Shown here piece by piece: positions 23,240-34,541 of a stretch of DNA of 64,000 nucleotides. Position 1 is the stretch's first letter, and every line of letters begins with the position of its first letter. A program made the position numbers and the translations under genes. The notes beneath the pieces are model-generated. The model worked only from the letters and a program-made list of their open reading frames with translations. It was not told the origin of the DNA and ran no database searches. Source of the DNA: Fistulifera solaris (taxonomy: Eukaryota; Bacillariophyta; Bacillariophyceae; Naviculales; Stauroneidaceae); assembly GCA_030295235.1 (NCBI GenBank), contig AP026176.1:461283-525282 (forward strand). The letters run 5' to 3'.

Positions 23240-24007
23240 GTTGTTAATTTTGTTTCGTCCGTCGTTCGTTAAAATTTATCGTTGCAAGCCCGTTGAGGTC
23301 CCTTTTCCTAAATGAAGCAGGATTTTAGAAAATACAATCAAATCAAATCAAATCAAATCAAAGAATACGAATACGATTACGCACGGATTGCATTTGAAAG
23401 CAACAAATGTGCATCTTCGGCCTCGCTCGAAAAATGCATGCAAAACACAAAACTGCATGACCCGCAATCTTTTGTTGACTGTAATACAGAGTGTACTAAG
23501 ACCATGCCTTGAAGTACAGTTTGGGAGAGACTACTCGGGAGCCTTTGGCTCGTGCGTTCAGTCACGAATCGACGCATTAGATTTTTATTTTTCGCTCTTC
23601 GACGTAAATATAATGACGTATAATGAGAACACTGTTGAAGTCTGTTTCATTGCAACAATGACAATTAAAGCTAAGGAAACTGGGCGATCGAACGACTTGT
23701 AGGTAGACTAACATCATTTGCTCGAAAGACTATTGATTCATGACTGAAATGCAGTCGTGGTCTCCGTAAACTAACACTTTAGGAACGACCGACCCAATTG
23801 CGAGAGGTGACAGGTGACAAGTAACAAGGCGTTTGAAAAGCACCCGCTTACGGTGAAATTCTCTATATTCATCTTGATGCTGTAATCATCACGCAACATG
23901 TTGCTATCATTCTACAAGTAGGCGAGAGATATAGCGTTTAGCTCGGCTTTAAACTTTTTACATGCTTGCTATCTTAAAAATTCTGCGGAATTTGATTCCA
24001 CGGCTCA
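23240..24007. other. intergenic with pentamer repeat and a hairpin
   Basis: No supported gene. It holds five copies of an AATCA-type pentamer at 23337-23362 and the hairpin word at 23739-23760 (GACTG-AAATG-CAGTC) that recurs inverted at 30309-30330. Confidence 0.55.
23337..23362. repeat. (AATCA)n microsatellite
   Basis: Five tandem AATCA units lie about 100 bases upstream of the GFAT start codon, in its presumed promoter or 5' leader. Confidence 0.85.
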
Positions 24008-24499
24008 TCATGCTACTGTCGATAAACAATAGTCTTCCATGGTCTTTTGGTAGACCAGTCGCAAGGAGTCGGAATCGACGCGTCCGTAGATATTGTATTG
24101 TCGCACTTGTTCCGTCAAGACGGCGTCCAATACACGGTGTTTAATCGACTTTTGGTTCGTTCAAGCGGACCACACGAATTTATCTAATCCGTGGTATGTA
24201 TGATGTTCCGATTCTTCCAACAGACGACCCTGTTGGGCCAAATAAATGATTTGTTTCGCTTGCTGCTTCAACAATCGAATTTCTTCTTTCGAATACCAAA
24301 TTGATTGCGAGTCGGCATGTCGGTCGACGTCGTAAACAAAAGCGTCTTGAAAGAAAGTCACGCCTCTTCTTCGTTTCTTGTGGCGGGGTGGAGTGCAGTC
24401 GGAAGGGGTGCTCTTCGACGACGATGTTGTAGAAGTGGTCGAAGACACGTCGTCCCAGACGCAAGAGTGCTCATACGGAAAATCAAAAATGTGTTTCAT
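24008..24499 (-). CDS. WYS-family protein, member E, with an in-frame TGA
   Basis: Uncharacterised paralogue. From ATG 24499: acidic serine-rich start, RRRGVTFFQDAFVYDV, SIWYSKEEIRLLKQQ, then GRLLEESEHHTYHGLD. The frame stops at TGA 24161-24163, just after the core. The same frame stays open beyond the stop, with family-like sequence (IKHRVLDAVLTEQVRQ, then LRLVYQKTMED) up to a second stop at 24008-24010. So the C-terminal module is present but cut off. It could be a recent nonsense mutation, a base error, stop readthrough, or a very short intron (a 27-nt GT-AG stretch surrounds it, but that is implausibly small). Confidence 0.66.
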
Positions 24500-26755
24500 T
24501 GGATAGGATAAAAAGAAAAAAAAGAGAAAAAGGAGATATGAAATGAACTGAATGAATGGAATTGCTGTCGACGACAGCGACGCAAATGAGAAAAGAAGAA
24601 TGGAATGTGTTTGTCGGCAAATTGTTTGTGCTCGTTTCTTGTGTCCAGTTTTATTCTTTAAAGCAAGAAATATATAATGCAGCAGGGCCTATGATGCCTC
24701 AGCTACGCCGTTTCACAACTCAAAGAACAGCGTTCAGAATCGTTTTACGATCAACATCACCTCTTGCCTTCATCGATGCAAACGTGATCGACATTAGCAG
24801 TGTTCTTACTGATTACGATCACAAGCACAAAGAATGGAAAGCACTCAATATTTTGGCGTTCCAATCTGTTAAGACCGTTTCACGATAAGAACGTAGTCGT
24901 TGACTACACTCTTAGTTATAGCTATAAAAGGTATCCTCAAGGATATTAGGACAGGTAATTCGAGATCCGTACTGATCAAGTCTTGATGTGGCCCTTTACT
25001 ACTACAAATCGGATTAAGATTTCGATTAGGGACCAGGGCAACCTTAATCAGCAACGATTAAGCCCTTATGTAATCATCAGGCCACTGTGAAAACACCAAT
25101 ATTTAGCTTATGCCCTGCATCTAATTTCTACTCAAAAAACAATAAAGAATGATGACCAGATGCCGATGATATTTTTCGACCTCAAGTTCGTCCAAGTACT
25201 GAAATCCTATTGTACATTGTACATTGTACCCCGTTATCGTAGAATGCAAAAAAGGCCCAAAACATGTTAACGCAACCCAGCGACCTTTTGTACCAGCAAC
25301 GACGAGCTTCCAACGAGAGGGAGAGAATGGCGTTTGGTCACCTTCATGTTGAAAACGCACATTTATTCATTCCTTTCGTGTCATCGCTCATCACAAAACA
25401 TAAGAGCATAGAAATACGATCAAGCGATTGTAGTGAGAGGCTTGCTCGGTTTTGAAATCCAAAGACTTAAAGAAGCAAGCCTGAATGTTTCTCGAGACGC
25501 AAACACAATCATGATGATACATAACTAATCATTTCCGTCAACGATGTCGCCTTCCTATTGGAACGAAAGACGGGAAATGGGGAAGGATTCTTACACGCGA
25601 CGACCTGATTGCGCAAGAAAAAGAAACGAACGCTGCACAGCTATGTTGAGACGCTGTAGATGAAGGGCTGTCTAAACGCGAAGCAATCGTTTCCGAGAGG
25701 CTATTTCTGCGTAAAGCGAAAATGTGACGCACGCCGTCTTGCTCCTGATGTACGACTTTCTGCAATGGATCAAATAATGGTCTTGGGAAAGCAGGGCCAC
25801 TGATTCATTCTATCGTCCAGTACGAAACGCCAAATAAATATTTCCATTTTTACCGACAAACTGCAATTGTGTCGTTATAATACCCTTTATAATGCATGAT
25901 AAACATTTTAGAGATGAGAATTTTACTTATCTGGAGATGGGTGCGTTGTGCGCCAGAGATGCTCAACTCTTTACGATGCTTGCTGTACCTATTTCACGAT
26001 TCAGCTCGTCGCAACTGAATTTGACTTGGATTTGAAGGTGCGGAAAATGCACAGCGCAAAGCAGACGGCCTGGAGGCAGTCTATACTGTTAGATGGAAGG
26101 CCATAGGTCAGATCTCTTCTCGTGACTCGTGAAACAAAGTGATGTGAGCAGAAATTGCGAATTTGCGATATGCGCTTTGCGCTGAGCATTTTGCTTTCAC
26201 AAGCTTTCAAATCAAGCGCTCACTAGGGGCACTAGGGGGTCTAGCTAGACTAACTACCAGGTAAACCTAAACCACAAACAAACAACAAACCACTGTCGAT
26301 TTCTGCCTCTCTAAACCTATTACTTATTGCTACTGTACTGTTTTTAAAAACAGAAGAATGTGCGGTATAGAATCCTTCATGACTCAGTCGAAAAGTCACT
26401 TCTTTCGCTCTTATGCAGTCAGCGGTCATAAAGCTTTAAGTACAGGTCGTATTATAGAGAGGTTCATGGTTCATGGTTCATGGTTCATGCCGTTAACGCG
26501 AATTGAATCTCGAAGGCCCATGGATGGACGTACTCTTTACAATACACTGCAAAGAAGGGGTCATGATTACGTTGATTATGGACAAAATCGGTACTTGTTG
26601 TTCTACAGTACAATTACCATGCTCAGGAATTCTCGCGAACTTCCGAAAAATTACCCAGCAGCCAGCGGGCACAATTTCGATCTTGTCAATTATTTCTGAT
26701 TATAAAGACAAGACTCTTTCTTCGAAAGCCCACAAATCATCATAACACACTCAAC
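24500..26755. other. long intergenic region
   Basis: About 2.3 kb with no frame I can support. The plus-strand frame at 24556-24888 is open but shows no family feature. Small tandem arrays are present: TTGTACA-like units at 25210-25229 and GGTTCAT x4 at 26461-26488. Confidence 0.45.
26461..26488. repeat. (GGTTCAT)4 tandem repeat
   Basis: Four exact copies of the 7-mer lie about 270 bases upstream of WYS member F. Confidence 0.9.
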
Positions 26756-27151
26756 ATGTCAGAGTCTCTCTCCTCCCGCACCTATTCGAACTGTTCATTT
26801 CAGAGATCAGTGCGTTTCAACGACGATGCGCTGACTGTGATTCCCATCGAAACCGACGTCGAAAATGTCGGCGATCTCTGGTTCACGTCGGCGGAATATC
26901 AGCATATCAAACGACGAAACAAGCTAAGCTTGCAGCTGGAACGTTCCGGATCTTTCAAAGAGTCCGAGAACAATACCTTCTACGGTCTGGAAAAGCAGAC
27001 AATGCTCAACAGATTGCAACGCAAGCTTGACCGAGCTTGCGTTCTTCGGAACAACCTTTGTGAGACTGCAAATTCATGTCAATATTTTGAAACAAAGCCA
27101 AATGCTGTTATACTACAAGATATATCAAGCAAAATGGCTTGCAATTTGTAA
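26756..27151 (+). CDS. WYS-family protein, member F
   Basis: Uncharacterised 131-residue paralogue, intact in one frame from ATG 26756. The core reads QRSVRFNDDALTVI, DLWFTSAEYQHIKRRNKL, GSFKESENNTFYGLEKQ, followed by a short basic helix and a cysteine-containing tail. WF replaces WY. It is most like member G (shared HIKRRNKL/HIRRRNKL and GLEKQT) and points towards it, so the two form a convergent pair that looks like an inverted duplication. It needs no frame correction. Confidence 0.78.
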   Translation: MSESLSSRTYSNCSFQRSVRFNDDALTVIPIETDVENVGDLWFTSAEYQHIKRRNKLSLQLERSGSFKESENNTFYGLEKQTMLNRLQRKLDRACVLRNNLCETANSCQYFETKPNAVILQDISSKMACNL

Positions 27152-27417
27152 GCACTGTACATAGTGTAAAGAACTTTTGGATCTATTTTATCTGCTTTCT
27201 GTTGCTGAGTATAGATCAAGTTCATTTAAAGTCGCTATGCGATGATGTGACGATCTCCGTCTTCATAAATCTCTTCTACATCGGTAGTATGATAGATAAA
27301 TGGGAAATCCACAGCATATTTATATATTATGGTACCATCAGTAACTGCCATGTATGAAAAATAATATGCATTGCGCATGCATCGAATTTCGTCGGTCGAA
27401 AAGAATTTAAATAGTAG

Positions 27418-27741
27418 CTATTGAGATCGGCTGGTGGTGCCGAATCTTTGCATCAATTGACTGCGGGCTACCTTCCGTTGGTACCTGGCGGCTGTCGTTT
27501 GCTTTTCCAAGCCTAACAGAGTCGTTTGATCGGTTTCTTGAAACGCCCCGGAGCGTGCCATTTGTACGACTAGCTTGTTTCGTCGTCGAATGTGTCGGTA
27601 TTCGTCTGAAGTGAACCATAACTCGCTGGCATTTTCTATGCAGCAATCGATCGAATGAACAATGGCGTTGCTGTCGTCGAAAGAGACAGAGCGACGGCGA
27701 GGCTTCCTTGTGAAGGCGGAGTTATCCATTGTAGTCGACAT
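27418..27741 (-). CDS. WYS-family protein, member G
   Basis: Uncharacterised 107-residue paralogue, intact from ATG 27741. The core reads RRRSVSFDDSNAIVH, ELWFTSDEYRHIRRRNKL, GAFQETDQTTLLGLEKQT, then a basic helix. It is the smallest member and essentially only the core. Convergent with member F, 266 bases between stops. Confidence 0.78.
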   Translation of the reverse strand: MSTTMDNSAFTRKPRRRSVSFDDSNAIVHSIDCCIENASELWFTSDEYRHIRRRNKLVVQMARSGAFQETDQTTLLGLEKQTTAARYQRKVARSQLMQRFGTTSRSQ

Positions 27742-28383
27742 GATGTGCTTTAATATATTAGTTTGGTGGAGGAGAATTTGAGAGGCTGTGCGCAGCTACA
27801 GATACTTGAATTATAATGAGAAAAGATACTCGTCAACTTATAGAATGAGAAAAACGAAATGTGTTGCTTGGTGGAGGTGCAGATGTCAAAGGAAGACGAT
27901 GTGGTGACGTAAGACGTAACCCCTCTTGTTCAAGTGCGTGGCAAGCTTGAGGACATGAGGAATAAAAAGAGCACAAAGAAACTAGCTACTGTACATTAGA
28001 AAGAAGGCCTACGACGAAATGACTAAGCGGACAACGGTGTCTTCTTATAGTGGGACTTGACACTGGTTTTTCGGGACTACATTCTTCAATAGACTATGTG
28101 GACTTCAAACAAAAGCATCTGACATCGAATGTTCCTTACCATAAGTTCAAACTACGATGTAGGAAAATGTACGAGAAGAACAAGTGTACGGAAGAGTTCG
28201 TTCGCGTTCGTCGCAGGCCCATGTTCAAGGTCCAACTGGGGTATGGGAATTCGTGTTTCATCGTCCGGACACGGCCGGGAAATGATAAACTAGATAGCGA
28301 AGTACCTAATCTCCCAGACACTAGCCCTAGAAAATACAAGATCCATGCACCTTTTATACAGCGTGCGATCATTTCGTATTATT
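27742..28383. other. intergenic downstream of the ADCK-like gene
   Basis: Non-coding as far as I can see. A plus-strand frame at 28050-28508 is open but runs into the complement of the ADCK gene and has no recognisable feature. Confidence 0.45.
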
Positions 28384-30064
28384 TTAGCTTGTCAACTGAT
28401 AGATTCGAATGCGTAAAAGAATGTGCATGTAATCCAACCAAGCCAAGACGCGATTCCACCATCCGCTCTCGTTATGATAAACTGCAGCAGCGGCATATCG
28501 ACCCGTAACTAACAATGTATTTGCAGGACTCCCCAAGGCGTTATCAATGTGCCTGAGACAATCATTTGTTTTGAGCAGCAACAGCATCTCACGGGGTATC
28601 CGAGCCAGCAAGTCCATAATCTGACGTAAAAATCGTTGTGCATATCCCGCCATGACTGTTTTATCCACACGCTTGTTGAGTTTGTCACGCGGTTTCCCCA
28701 ACGATTCTTGCTGCGTTCAATGACTTCATCAAAGGGCCGGGCCGTGACAAGTGCCGCAAACATGGTGTACATGTCTTCTAAACCCATCTGCGCACAAGCT
28801 GCCTGTATCCCAGGAATGTCGGCTAGCAACAACGCCTTCCAAAGGCGTGCATAGTTCAAAACAAACTCTGGGTCCAGGGTTCGGTACAATCCATGATCCA
28901 GCAAGACTAGCTCGGGATCCCCGCGTAAATTTTTGGCTCTCAACAATACGTTAGCAGGATGCGGATCGCAGTGTACGCAACCACTTTCAAATATTTGAGA
29001 AGCGAAGGCGCTGGAGAGTAAATTAGCAACTTTCTTCTTATCAATACCTAGCTTCGCAATAGCTTCCGTGTCAGTCGCTTTGCATCCTTCTTCGAAATGC
29101 ATCGTCAATACGCGGCTGGTGGTTTGCTCCCATACAATCGCAGGCACGATGACATCATGCAAACCGACACGTCTGAAATTTTCCGCCGCGCGTTCCGCGT
29201 TACGCCCCTCGTTGCTGAAATCCAGTTCTTGTGGTAACAGAGGCTCCACTTCACGAGCAATCCATCCCCATGTAAATCCTTCAAACCATTCTTCGGCCCA
29301 ATGACTGACTTGCACAAGAGCGCGAATATCTCCCATGGCAGTCTCTTTCAAATCGGCGTGTTGTATTTTGATAGCTAGTTTTCGTCCGTTCTTATAAGCG
29401 ACGTGGACTTGCGCCAGGGACGCGGATGCCATCGGTGTGTAATCAAAAGAGTCAAAGGCTTCTTCGGGCGATTGACCTAATTCTTCCTTTACGATTTGCG
29501 CGACATGCTCCGGCGACGTTCGTGGATTGTCATCAAAGAGTGCACTCAATACAGTAGTATATTCGGGTGGTATTAAATAATCCAAACTGGCGAGATGTTG
29601 TCCGACTTTGATGTACACACCCCGATTCGTATGACAGAGCGACAAAATACGATGAGCTGCTCGCGTATGCACCGGATCCGGTCCCAGCTCTTCTTGCAAT
29701 TGCGCCAATTCTTGTGCCACTTGTAACATGGCTTCTTTTCGTGTCGTTTGACTTGCACTCGTTCCGCGAAACTCAATTGAGGATGCGAATTGTTACTATA
29801 AATGGCTTGGGCTTGGGCCAATCGCGCGCGACATTCTTCGACTTGTTGTAATAATGGCTGCCGCGTGTCGTCTCTTTCACCAAAGTACTTGGCAGATTGA
29901 TAATCGTACACCATGAGAAGAGCGGTTTGACCCAATCGTAAAGCACGTCGCGCTGCCTTGACATTCGGTTCATCGCTGGTAGCCAACACGGCACTTCCCG
30001 AGCCAGCTAACAAAAACAAACCTGTTCTTCGCTTTAATTTACTACTAAAACGTGAACCGAACAT
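28384..30064 (-). CDS. ABC1/UbiB atypical kinase, ADCK1-like
   Basis: Member of the ABC1/ADCK/UbiB family of atypical kinases, usually in mitochondria or plastids and linked to quinone and lipid metabolism. Visible motifs: KVGQ in GVYIKVGQHLAS, the alanine-rich loop ASASLAQVH, the lysine in LAIKIQ, HCDPHPANVLL for catalysis and LLDHGLYR, where DHG replaces DFG. The N-terminus (MFGSRFSSKLKRRTGLFLLAG) is basic then hydrophobic, suggesting mitochondrial import and a membrane anchor. Two corrections are needed: near 29775 (T3), joining the N-terminal ORF, and near 28697 (G4), which adds the C-terminus with LLLLKTNDCLRHIDNALG as in ADCK1. About 560 residues. Confidence 0.9.
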
Positions 30065-30932
30065 CGTTTATCGCATGCTTGTAGAGTTTATTGAATGATT
30101 ATGAGAAGAGCTCTCGGTGATGGAAAGAAGAAAAGGAACGATGAAGAAGAAGAAAGCAAACAAAAGTTTGCGAGAGAAGGGTGACGGCATCGGCGTTTGC
30201 CATGCGTCAGCCAATAACGCTTGCCAATAACGGCAGACGCATTATACCGTGTTCCTTGTCGTACCAACATTAGAATTAGTATATGTCCAAAGTGTTGGTT
30301 TCCATATACCACGACTGCATTTCAGTCATGAGGAGCGGTTTCAGCATTCAGAATACAAACTAACCCCAACTCGTGAGAATGGTTGTTATCACAATGTTTT
30401 ATCAGCATTTACAATGCACTTAAAGACTTTTCGTTTGAATACCCTTCCGATCGTTGTTTTCAAAGTCACTATCAAGCCATAAATAATTGATTATTGTTTC
30501 TCTCGACGCAGCCAAGACTGGGATTCAGTCATGAGTCATGATTGGACCGCTTCATCAGACTGCGTTCCCTCAGTCTGCTGCAACCTGGCTATCTAACGTG
30601 CTTTCATAATTGCAATCACCGTCAGCAACGTTTCTAAAATACATGCCTGGAGTTTTTGAGGTCTGATGTGTTAAGCTTCGCTTGTCTGCAAAATGTAGAC
30701 TACTTTTTACGCGCAGTGCATACTCCCAGTTTCCGCGTGACTGGTTTTGTCACGTGCGATCGCATTGGATGCGAGCGATCGGAACTATTCATTCATAATG
30801 AATTTTATTGTAAGATGTATTTTAAAGGTATCAATTTGTGGTAAACAAATTCATGAAGGCTGTGAGAGTTGTAATCGCAACCCAATCAAAAACAGAACAA
30901 AAAGACGAGTGATGTGAAGTCGACCCATTGAA
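30065..30932. other. intergenic with two hairpin words and a GCN4-like site
   Basis: No supported gene. It holds GACTG-CATTT-CAGTC at 30312-30326, GACTG-GGATT-CAGTC at 30516-30530, and the palindromic bZIP core ATGAGTCAT at 30531-30539. These lie between the ADCK start and the HSF 3' end. Confidence 0.5.
30531..30539. promoter_or_regulatory. possible bZIP (GCN4/AP-1-type) site
   Basis: ATGAGTCAT is the symmetrical half-site pair bound by GCN4/AP-1-type bZIP proteins in fungi and animals. It sits about 470 bases upstream of the ADCK-like start. Function here is inference from the sequence alone. Confidence 0.35.
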
Positions 30933-31920
30933 TTAACGCATATGACTTTGATGACGACGACGCAGAAGCAAGGAAGTGAGAATCAGTTCCCTACGCTGCT
31001 CTTGCTGGTGTAGCAAGCGGAGCATTTGCAATCGAGCTTCTTGCGGAAGCATCTGCGGACGCGGTCGCGACATCGCCAGTGCCATCGAGACTGCCGAAGG
31101 GCGATGCGGCATGACCAGACTTGCTGAGACAGTCGGATTGTCTATCGAGAGTCGAGCGCGCTTCAATGGCGGCTCTTCCGTGACTTCAGTCTTGACGGGA
31201 AGAAAAGTCGCAACAGGAAGAACGTTTGCGCTCGCAACTGTGACGGCTGCTTCGTTACTCGTCTCCGAGGGCAATGAGACGGGGAAGCGCTTGGAAATTT
31301 CATAAAAGTCCGGTTCGTTATCAGGATCCGCAATCTGACGGCGAACGTCCTTGATTTCGGGCATGTACTTGAGCAAATGAAAACGGCCTTGCAAAAGGTC
31401 TATGAAATGAAAGGTAGAAAGAAAGAAGAGGGATGTGTTAGAGATGACTTCAGTGCGATGACACAAAGCTAAACTTGAACAGGAAGACATACTTCGTGAT
31501 AATAACTGTTGCGATCAATGCCTTTGGTGATATGCTTAAAGCCGTAATTTGTGAGCTGGCGAAGAAAACTGCTGTAACGATTGTGCCCAAAGTACTTTTG
31601 CAAAAGCATGGACTGCTCCAGCAACTTCGGTACAATCACTCGGAAGCTACGACCGTGTGAATTCCACGCAATGTAGCGCGGTGCTTCCGGCTCGTTCAAT
31701 AACGTAAAGAGCTTTTGCGAAAACGTCATCGATTCGATATCGGTGGGAATCTTATCCGTGTCTTCCGGGGGAACTTGACTGAAATCGCGATACGAATGAT
31801 TAACAAAGGTTCGAGGCTTGTCGATGCGTTGAATGACTACTGGTTTCACCGGATAAGGCGGTTCGGGAGCAGCCGGTTTGCGGCCGGGGCGCTTCTTCGG
31901 GGAGCCTTGAATCTTTCCAT
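30933..31920 (-). CDS. heat-shock factor (HSF-type) transcription factor
   Basis: DNA-binding HSF domain: MTFSQKLFTLLNEPE, then AWNSHGRSFRVIV and the recognition helix FLRQLTNYGFKHI. Diatom genomes carry many HSFs, so no orthology is implied. A 93-nt intron (31400-31492, donor GTATGT) splits the domain just before FLQGRFHLLKYM; adding a T to the T4 at the acceptor side restores that strand. ATG 31920 reaches the rest by one extra C in the C4 near 31903, giving a basic KKRPGRKP stretch like an AT-hook ahead of the domain. After the domain comes a proline/serine-rich region and a leucine-rich basic C-terminus. I see no clear heptad trimerisation zipper. Confidence 0.9.
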
Positions 31921-32818
31921 CGTAAAGTCTTCACAGCAGCGATTAACTGAGATAAAGCAGGAAGGTAGGAGGCGCTTTTGGCTAACTTTAGAATATAGAA
32001 TGCAAATTTATGAGAAGATTGAGAAGGAATGGTCACAACAAGAAGATGACTTGAGAATTGCGAATGAATGCGTCAAGAAAAAGAATTGGGGAGCACGTGG
32101 TCCGCGAGAAATCGAACAAAAATCACCATCTGACTAACTTCTCGTAACATTTCTACGACCAGCTACGGGGGCCAAAGAATCCAGTGATGTAGGCTCTCTT
32201 CCGATGATGCATGCGGCGGACCCACAACTGCAACTGCCAACTTTAGGAACATACTACAAATTAGTTCATACTGACGTCACCAGTCAATCCCACATCAGCT
32301 GAATTCTCAACTTGTCGATACGAAATTGTAGCCTCCATTTGTCACACTACTTCTTGCCTTCTGTCAAGAGGCGACATAAACGACCGATCATTACTGAGAA
32401 CTTATCTACAATGTTTTACATTGAAAATATTGTAGTTGGAACTACAGCGTATAATTACTTAAAGTTCACGGTTACAGATTTAACGGCATTCGCATACGGT
32501 TTTTGACAAAACTCTTTCATCGTTGCGGAATTAGAGAAGGAAATGAGATGTGGATTGGGGCAAAGTGACGAAGTTAGTTTTGAAAATAGAAAACATGCAG
32601 CAAGTTCAAGAGTCCAAGACTTGAAGACAAAGTTCCACTTATCATGACTAACAATGAATGAATCATCATCATGATTCATTCATGGTCCGCGACTCGTGAC
32701 TCTCCGTGATAAAAAAAAACGAAGGAAAGATTCAAAGAAACGATCTACGATCTTGGGGCGGTTAGATCTAAATTTTAAGTTAGGCGATCTTATAGGGATG
32801 CAGGTCAACGTGTTTCTT
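31921..32818. other. intergenic upstream of the HSF gene
   Basis: Presumed HSF promoter and 3' flank of the first MFS gene. No supported gene. A CGACTCGTGACTC word lies at 32688-32700. Confidence 0.45.
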
Positions 32819-34541
32819 TTAGCTAACGGCTTCATCGTCAAGGTGCTGATTGGTCTCCTCGTAAACTTGATTCAGAGTATCTGCTTCCTCCTAGCAAGGC
32901 AACTTTTTAAGAGAATAGAATGATGATTACGTTCAACTTGTCGTGCGTACGTACCTTTAGTTGAGAGGCATAAAACACTGCAATGGCATAAAAGAATGAC
33001 GCGAAAAGAAACATAGTACCTGGTCCCCACAGAATACCCGATCCCGTCTGACTCCATCCATAAATTTGGCGCATAACCGTAGGCCCCAAGCCCGATGCAA
33101 TTGCTTGTACCGAATACAATGCTCCCTGAATGCGACCCTGTTCAGATTCTGTCACATTATTGGCCTTGAGTGCACTGATTGTAGGAAAAGCCATGGTCAC
33201 TCCCGTTCCCAGCGCCATGGCGACAAAGATCGTTAGCTTGTCCTGCGCCAAACCGTAAAGTAAACTATGAACAGCACCGAATGCAAAACTGATCGAAATT
33301 GTTCTCTGCTCGCCGACGTTTTCCAGCAGTGCTTTTAATCCAACACTTTGGACGAGAATGCCGAGACCGCCCATGAGAACGTAGAGGTTCGCAATATCCG
33401 TATCAGTGAACGATAGGTGTTCCTGCAAATAATAAACCAAGAGAGTATAATCGGCAGAGGACACCATGCCGCTGAAAAAAAGCCAGCGACGAAAGCATTC
33501 GAAAGAGGAAAGTCCTCTTTAAAATCGTCAACTCCCACAAAGGACGATACCACCAGGGTACCTGCCGTTCCGATCGTTGCAGACGCGCCTGGTGTCGTGT
33601 CTCTTCGCCAAGTGTTTCTGGTATAAATAGAACAACAATAATGATTCCCAACAGCATTGTCAACAGCGACCATAGCGATACCATTAGATAACCAAGCCAC
33701 AGCGCGAGCCGAGGAGATAGTGCCTGCCCAACCGAGTAGCCAGCCGACAATATGTCAAAACTAGGCGCGCGCCATTGTGCGGGAAGCACGTCAGCTAAGG
33801 AAGACATGGCGACGACATACCAGTTGATGCGAATCACTCCTGCCGCGTAATAATAGAAAGGAGACATGCTGGGCCGTAGCTGAAGCAGCACGAGAACGAA
33901 TGGCGATATACATGATACAAGAAGACCAATGATTAATAAGGCTTTCGGTCAAAGAAGAAACTCATGAGTCGACGCGAATACAATACAAATAGATCATGCA
34001 TAGAAGTCACGCACGCTTTCTACCATATTCGTCGCTCAGCGATCCTGTCAAGGACGACGCGAAAAGGTAAACGCATTCGCAGCCAAATGCCGATTCGCTA
34101 CTGCTTGTTGAGCGTCCGCCGATGCTGCAGAGCAAGCTTCGGATTTATCATGCATCGAAAAGGCACGACACGTCACATTCTGTGAAAGATTATAATCCAA
34201 ATGAGCGTATCGATCCGTCATCACCGAAGGTACCTGCGTAGAATGTGAGAAGACAGAGACACGCGAGCTTTTCGAGTCGTTTCGACTACACGTACCACTC
34301 CAATTACAGCACCTTCTCCCATCGCCAGCAAAGCAGTTAGGAACACAATCTGAAACCCCACTTTGCTCTCTTTGAAAGCTTGGAAGAAGGAAACATTATT
34401 CTCATTGCATTCGCTATCCGTCAATTCGATAGATGACATTTCACAAACGGCGCCAACAGGTGGGCGAGTCAACGTTTCGTCGTCAGAGTTGGCAATTCGC
34501 CGATGTCGATGCTGTTGGGTAGAAAAGGTTTCAGAAGCCAT
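32819..34541 (-). CDS. MFS transporter, MFSD14/HIAT1- or TetA-like, copy 1
   Basis: Twelve-helix major facilitator protein. After a cytosolic acidic start (MASETF...), helices carry the MFS loop signature GSLSDEYGRKR, SSLADVLPAQWRAPSF, and GLGPTVMRQIYGW. Exons are joined by introns at 34234-34295 (62 nt, GTACGT), one near 33960-34055 beginning GTGCGT after EYGRK, and 32891-32954 (64 nt, GTACGT). The last exon (32819-32890) encodes an acidic tail starting EEADTLNQ. One T should be removed from the T7 run near 33478 to read AFFSGMVSSADYT. The substrate is unknown; the family includes drug and sugar-like transporters. The next gene is a tandem duplicate. Confidence 0.87.

Noticed and set aside
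24556-24888. 110-residue plus-strand frame upstream of member E
   Set aside because: Open but without family similarity; probably the 5' flank of the divergent gene.
28050-28508. 152-residue plus-strand frame
   Set aside because: No recognisable motif, and its 3' part lies opposite the C-terminal coding part of the ADCK-like kinase.
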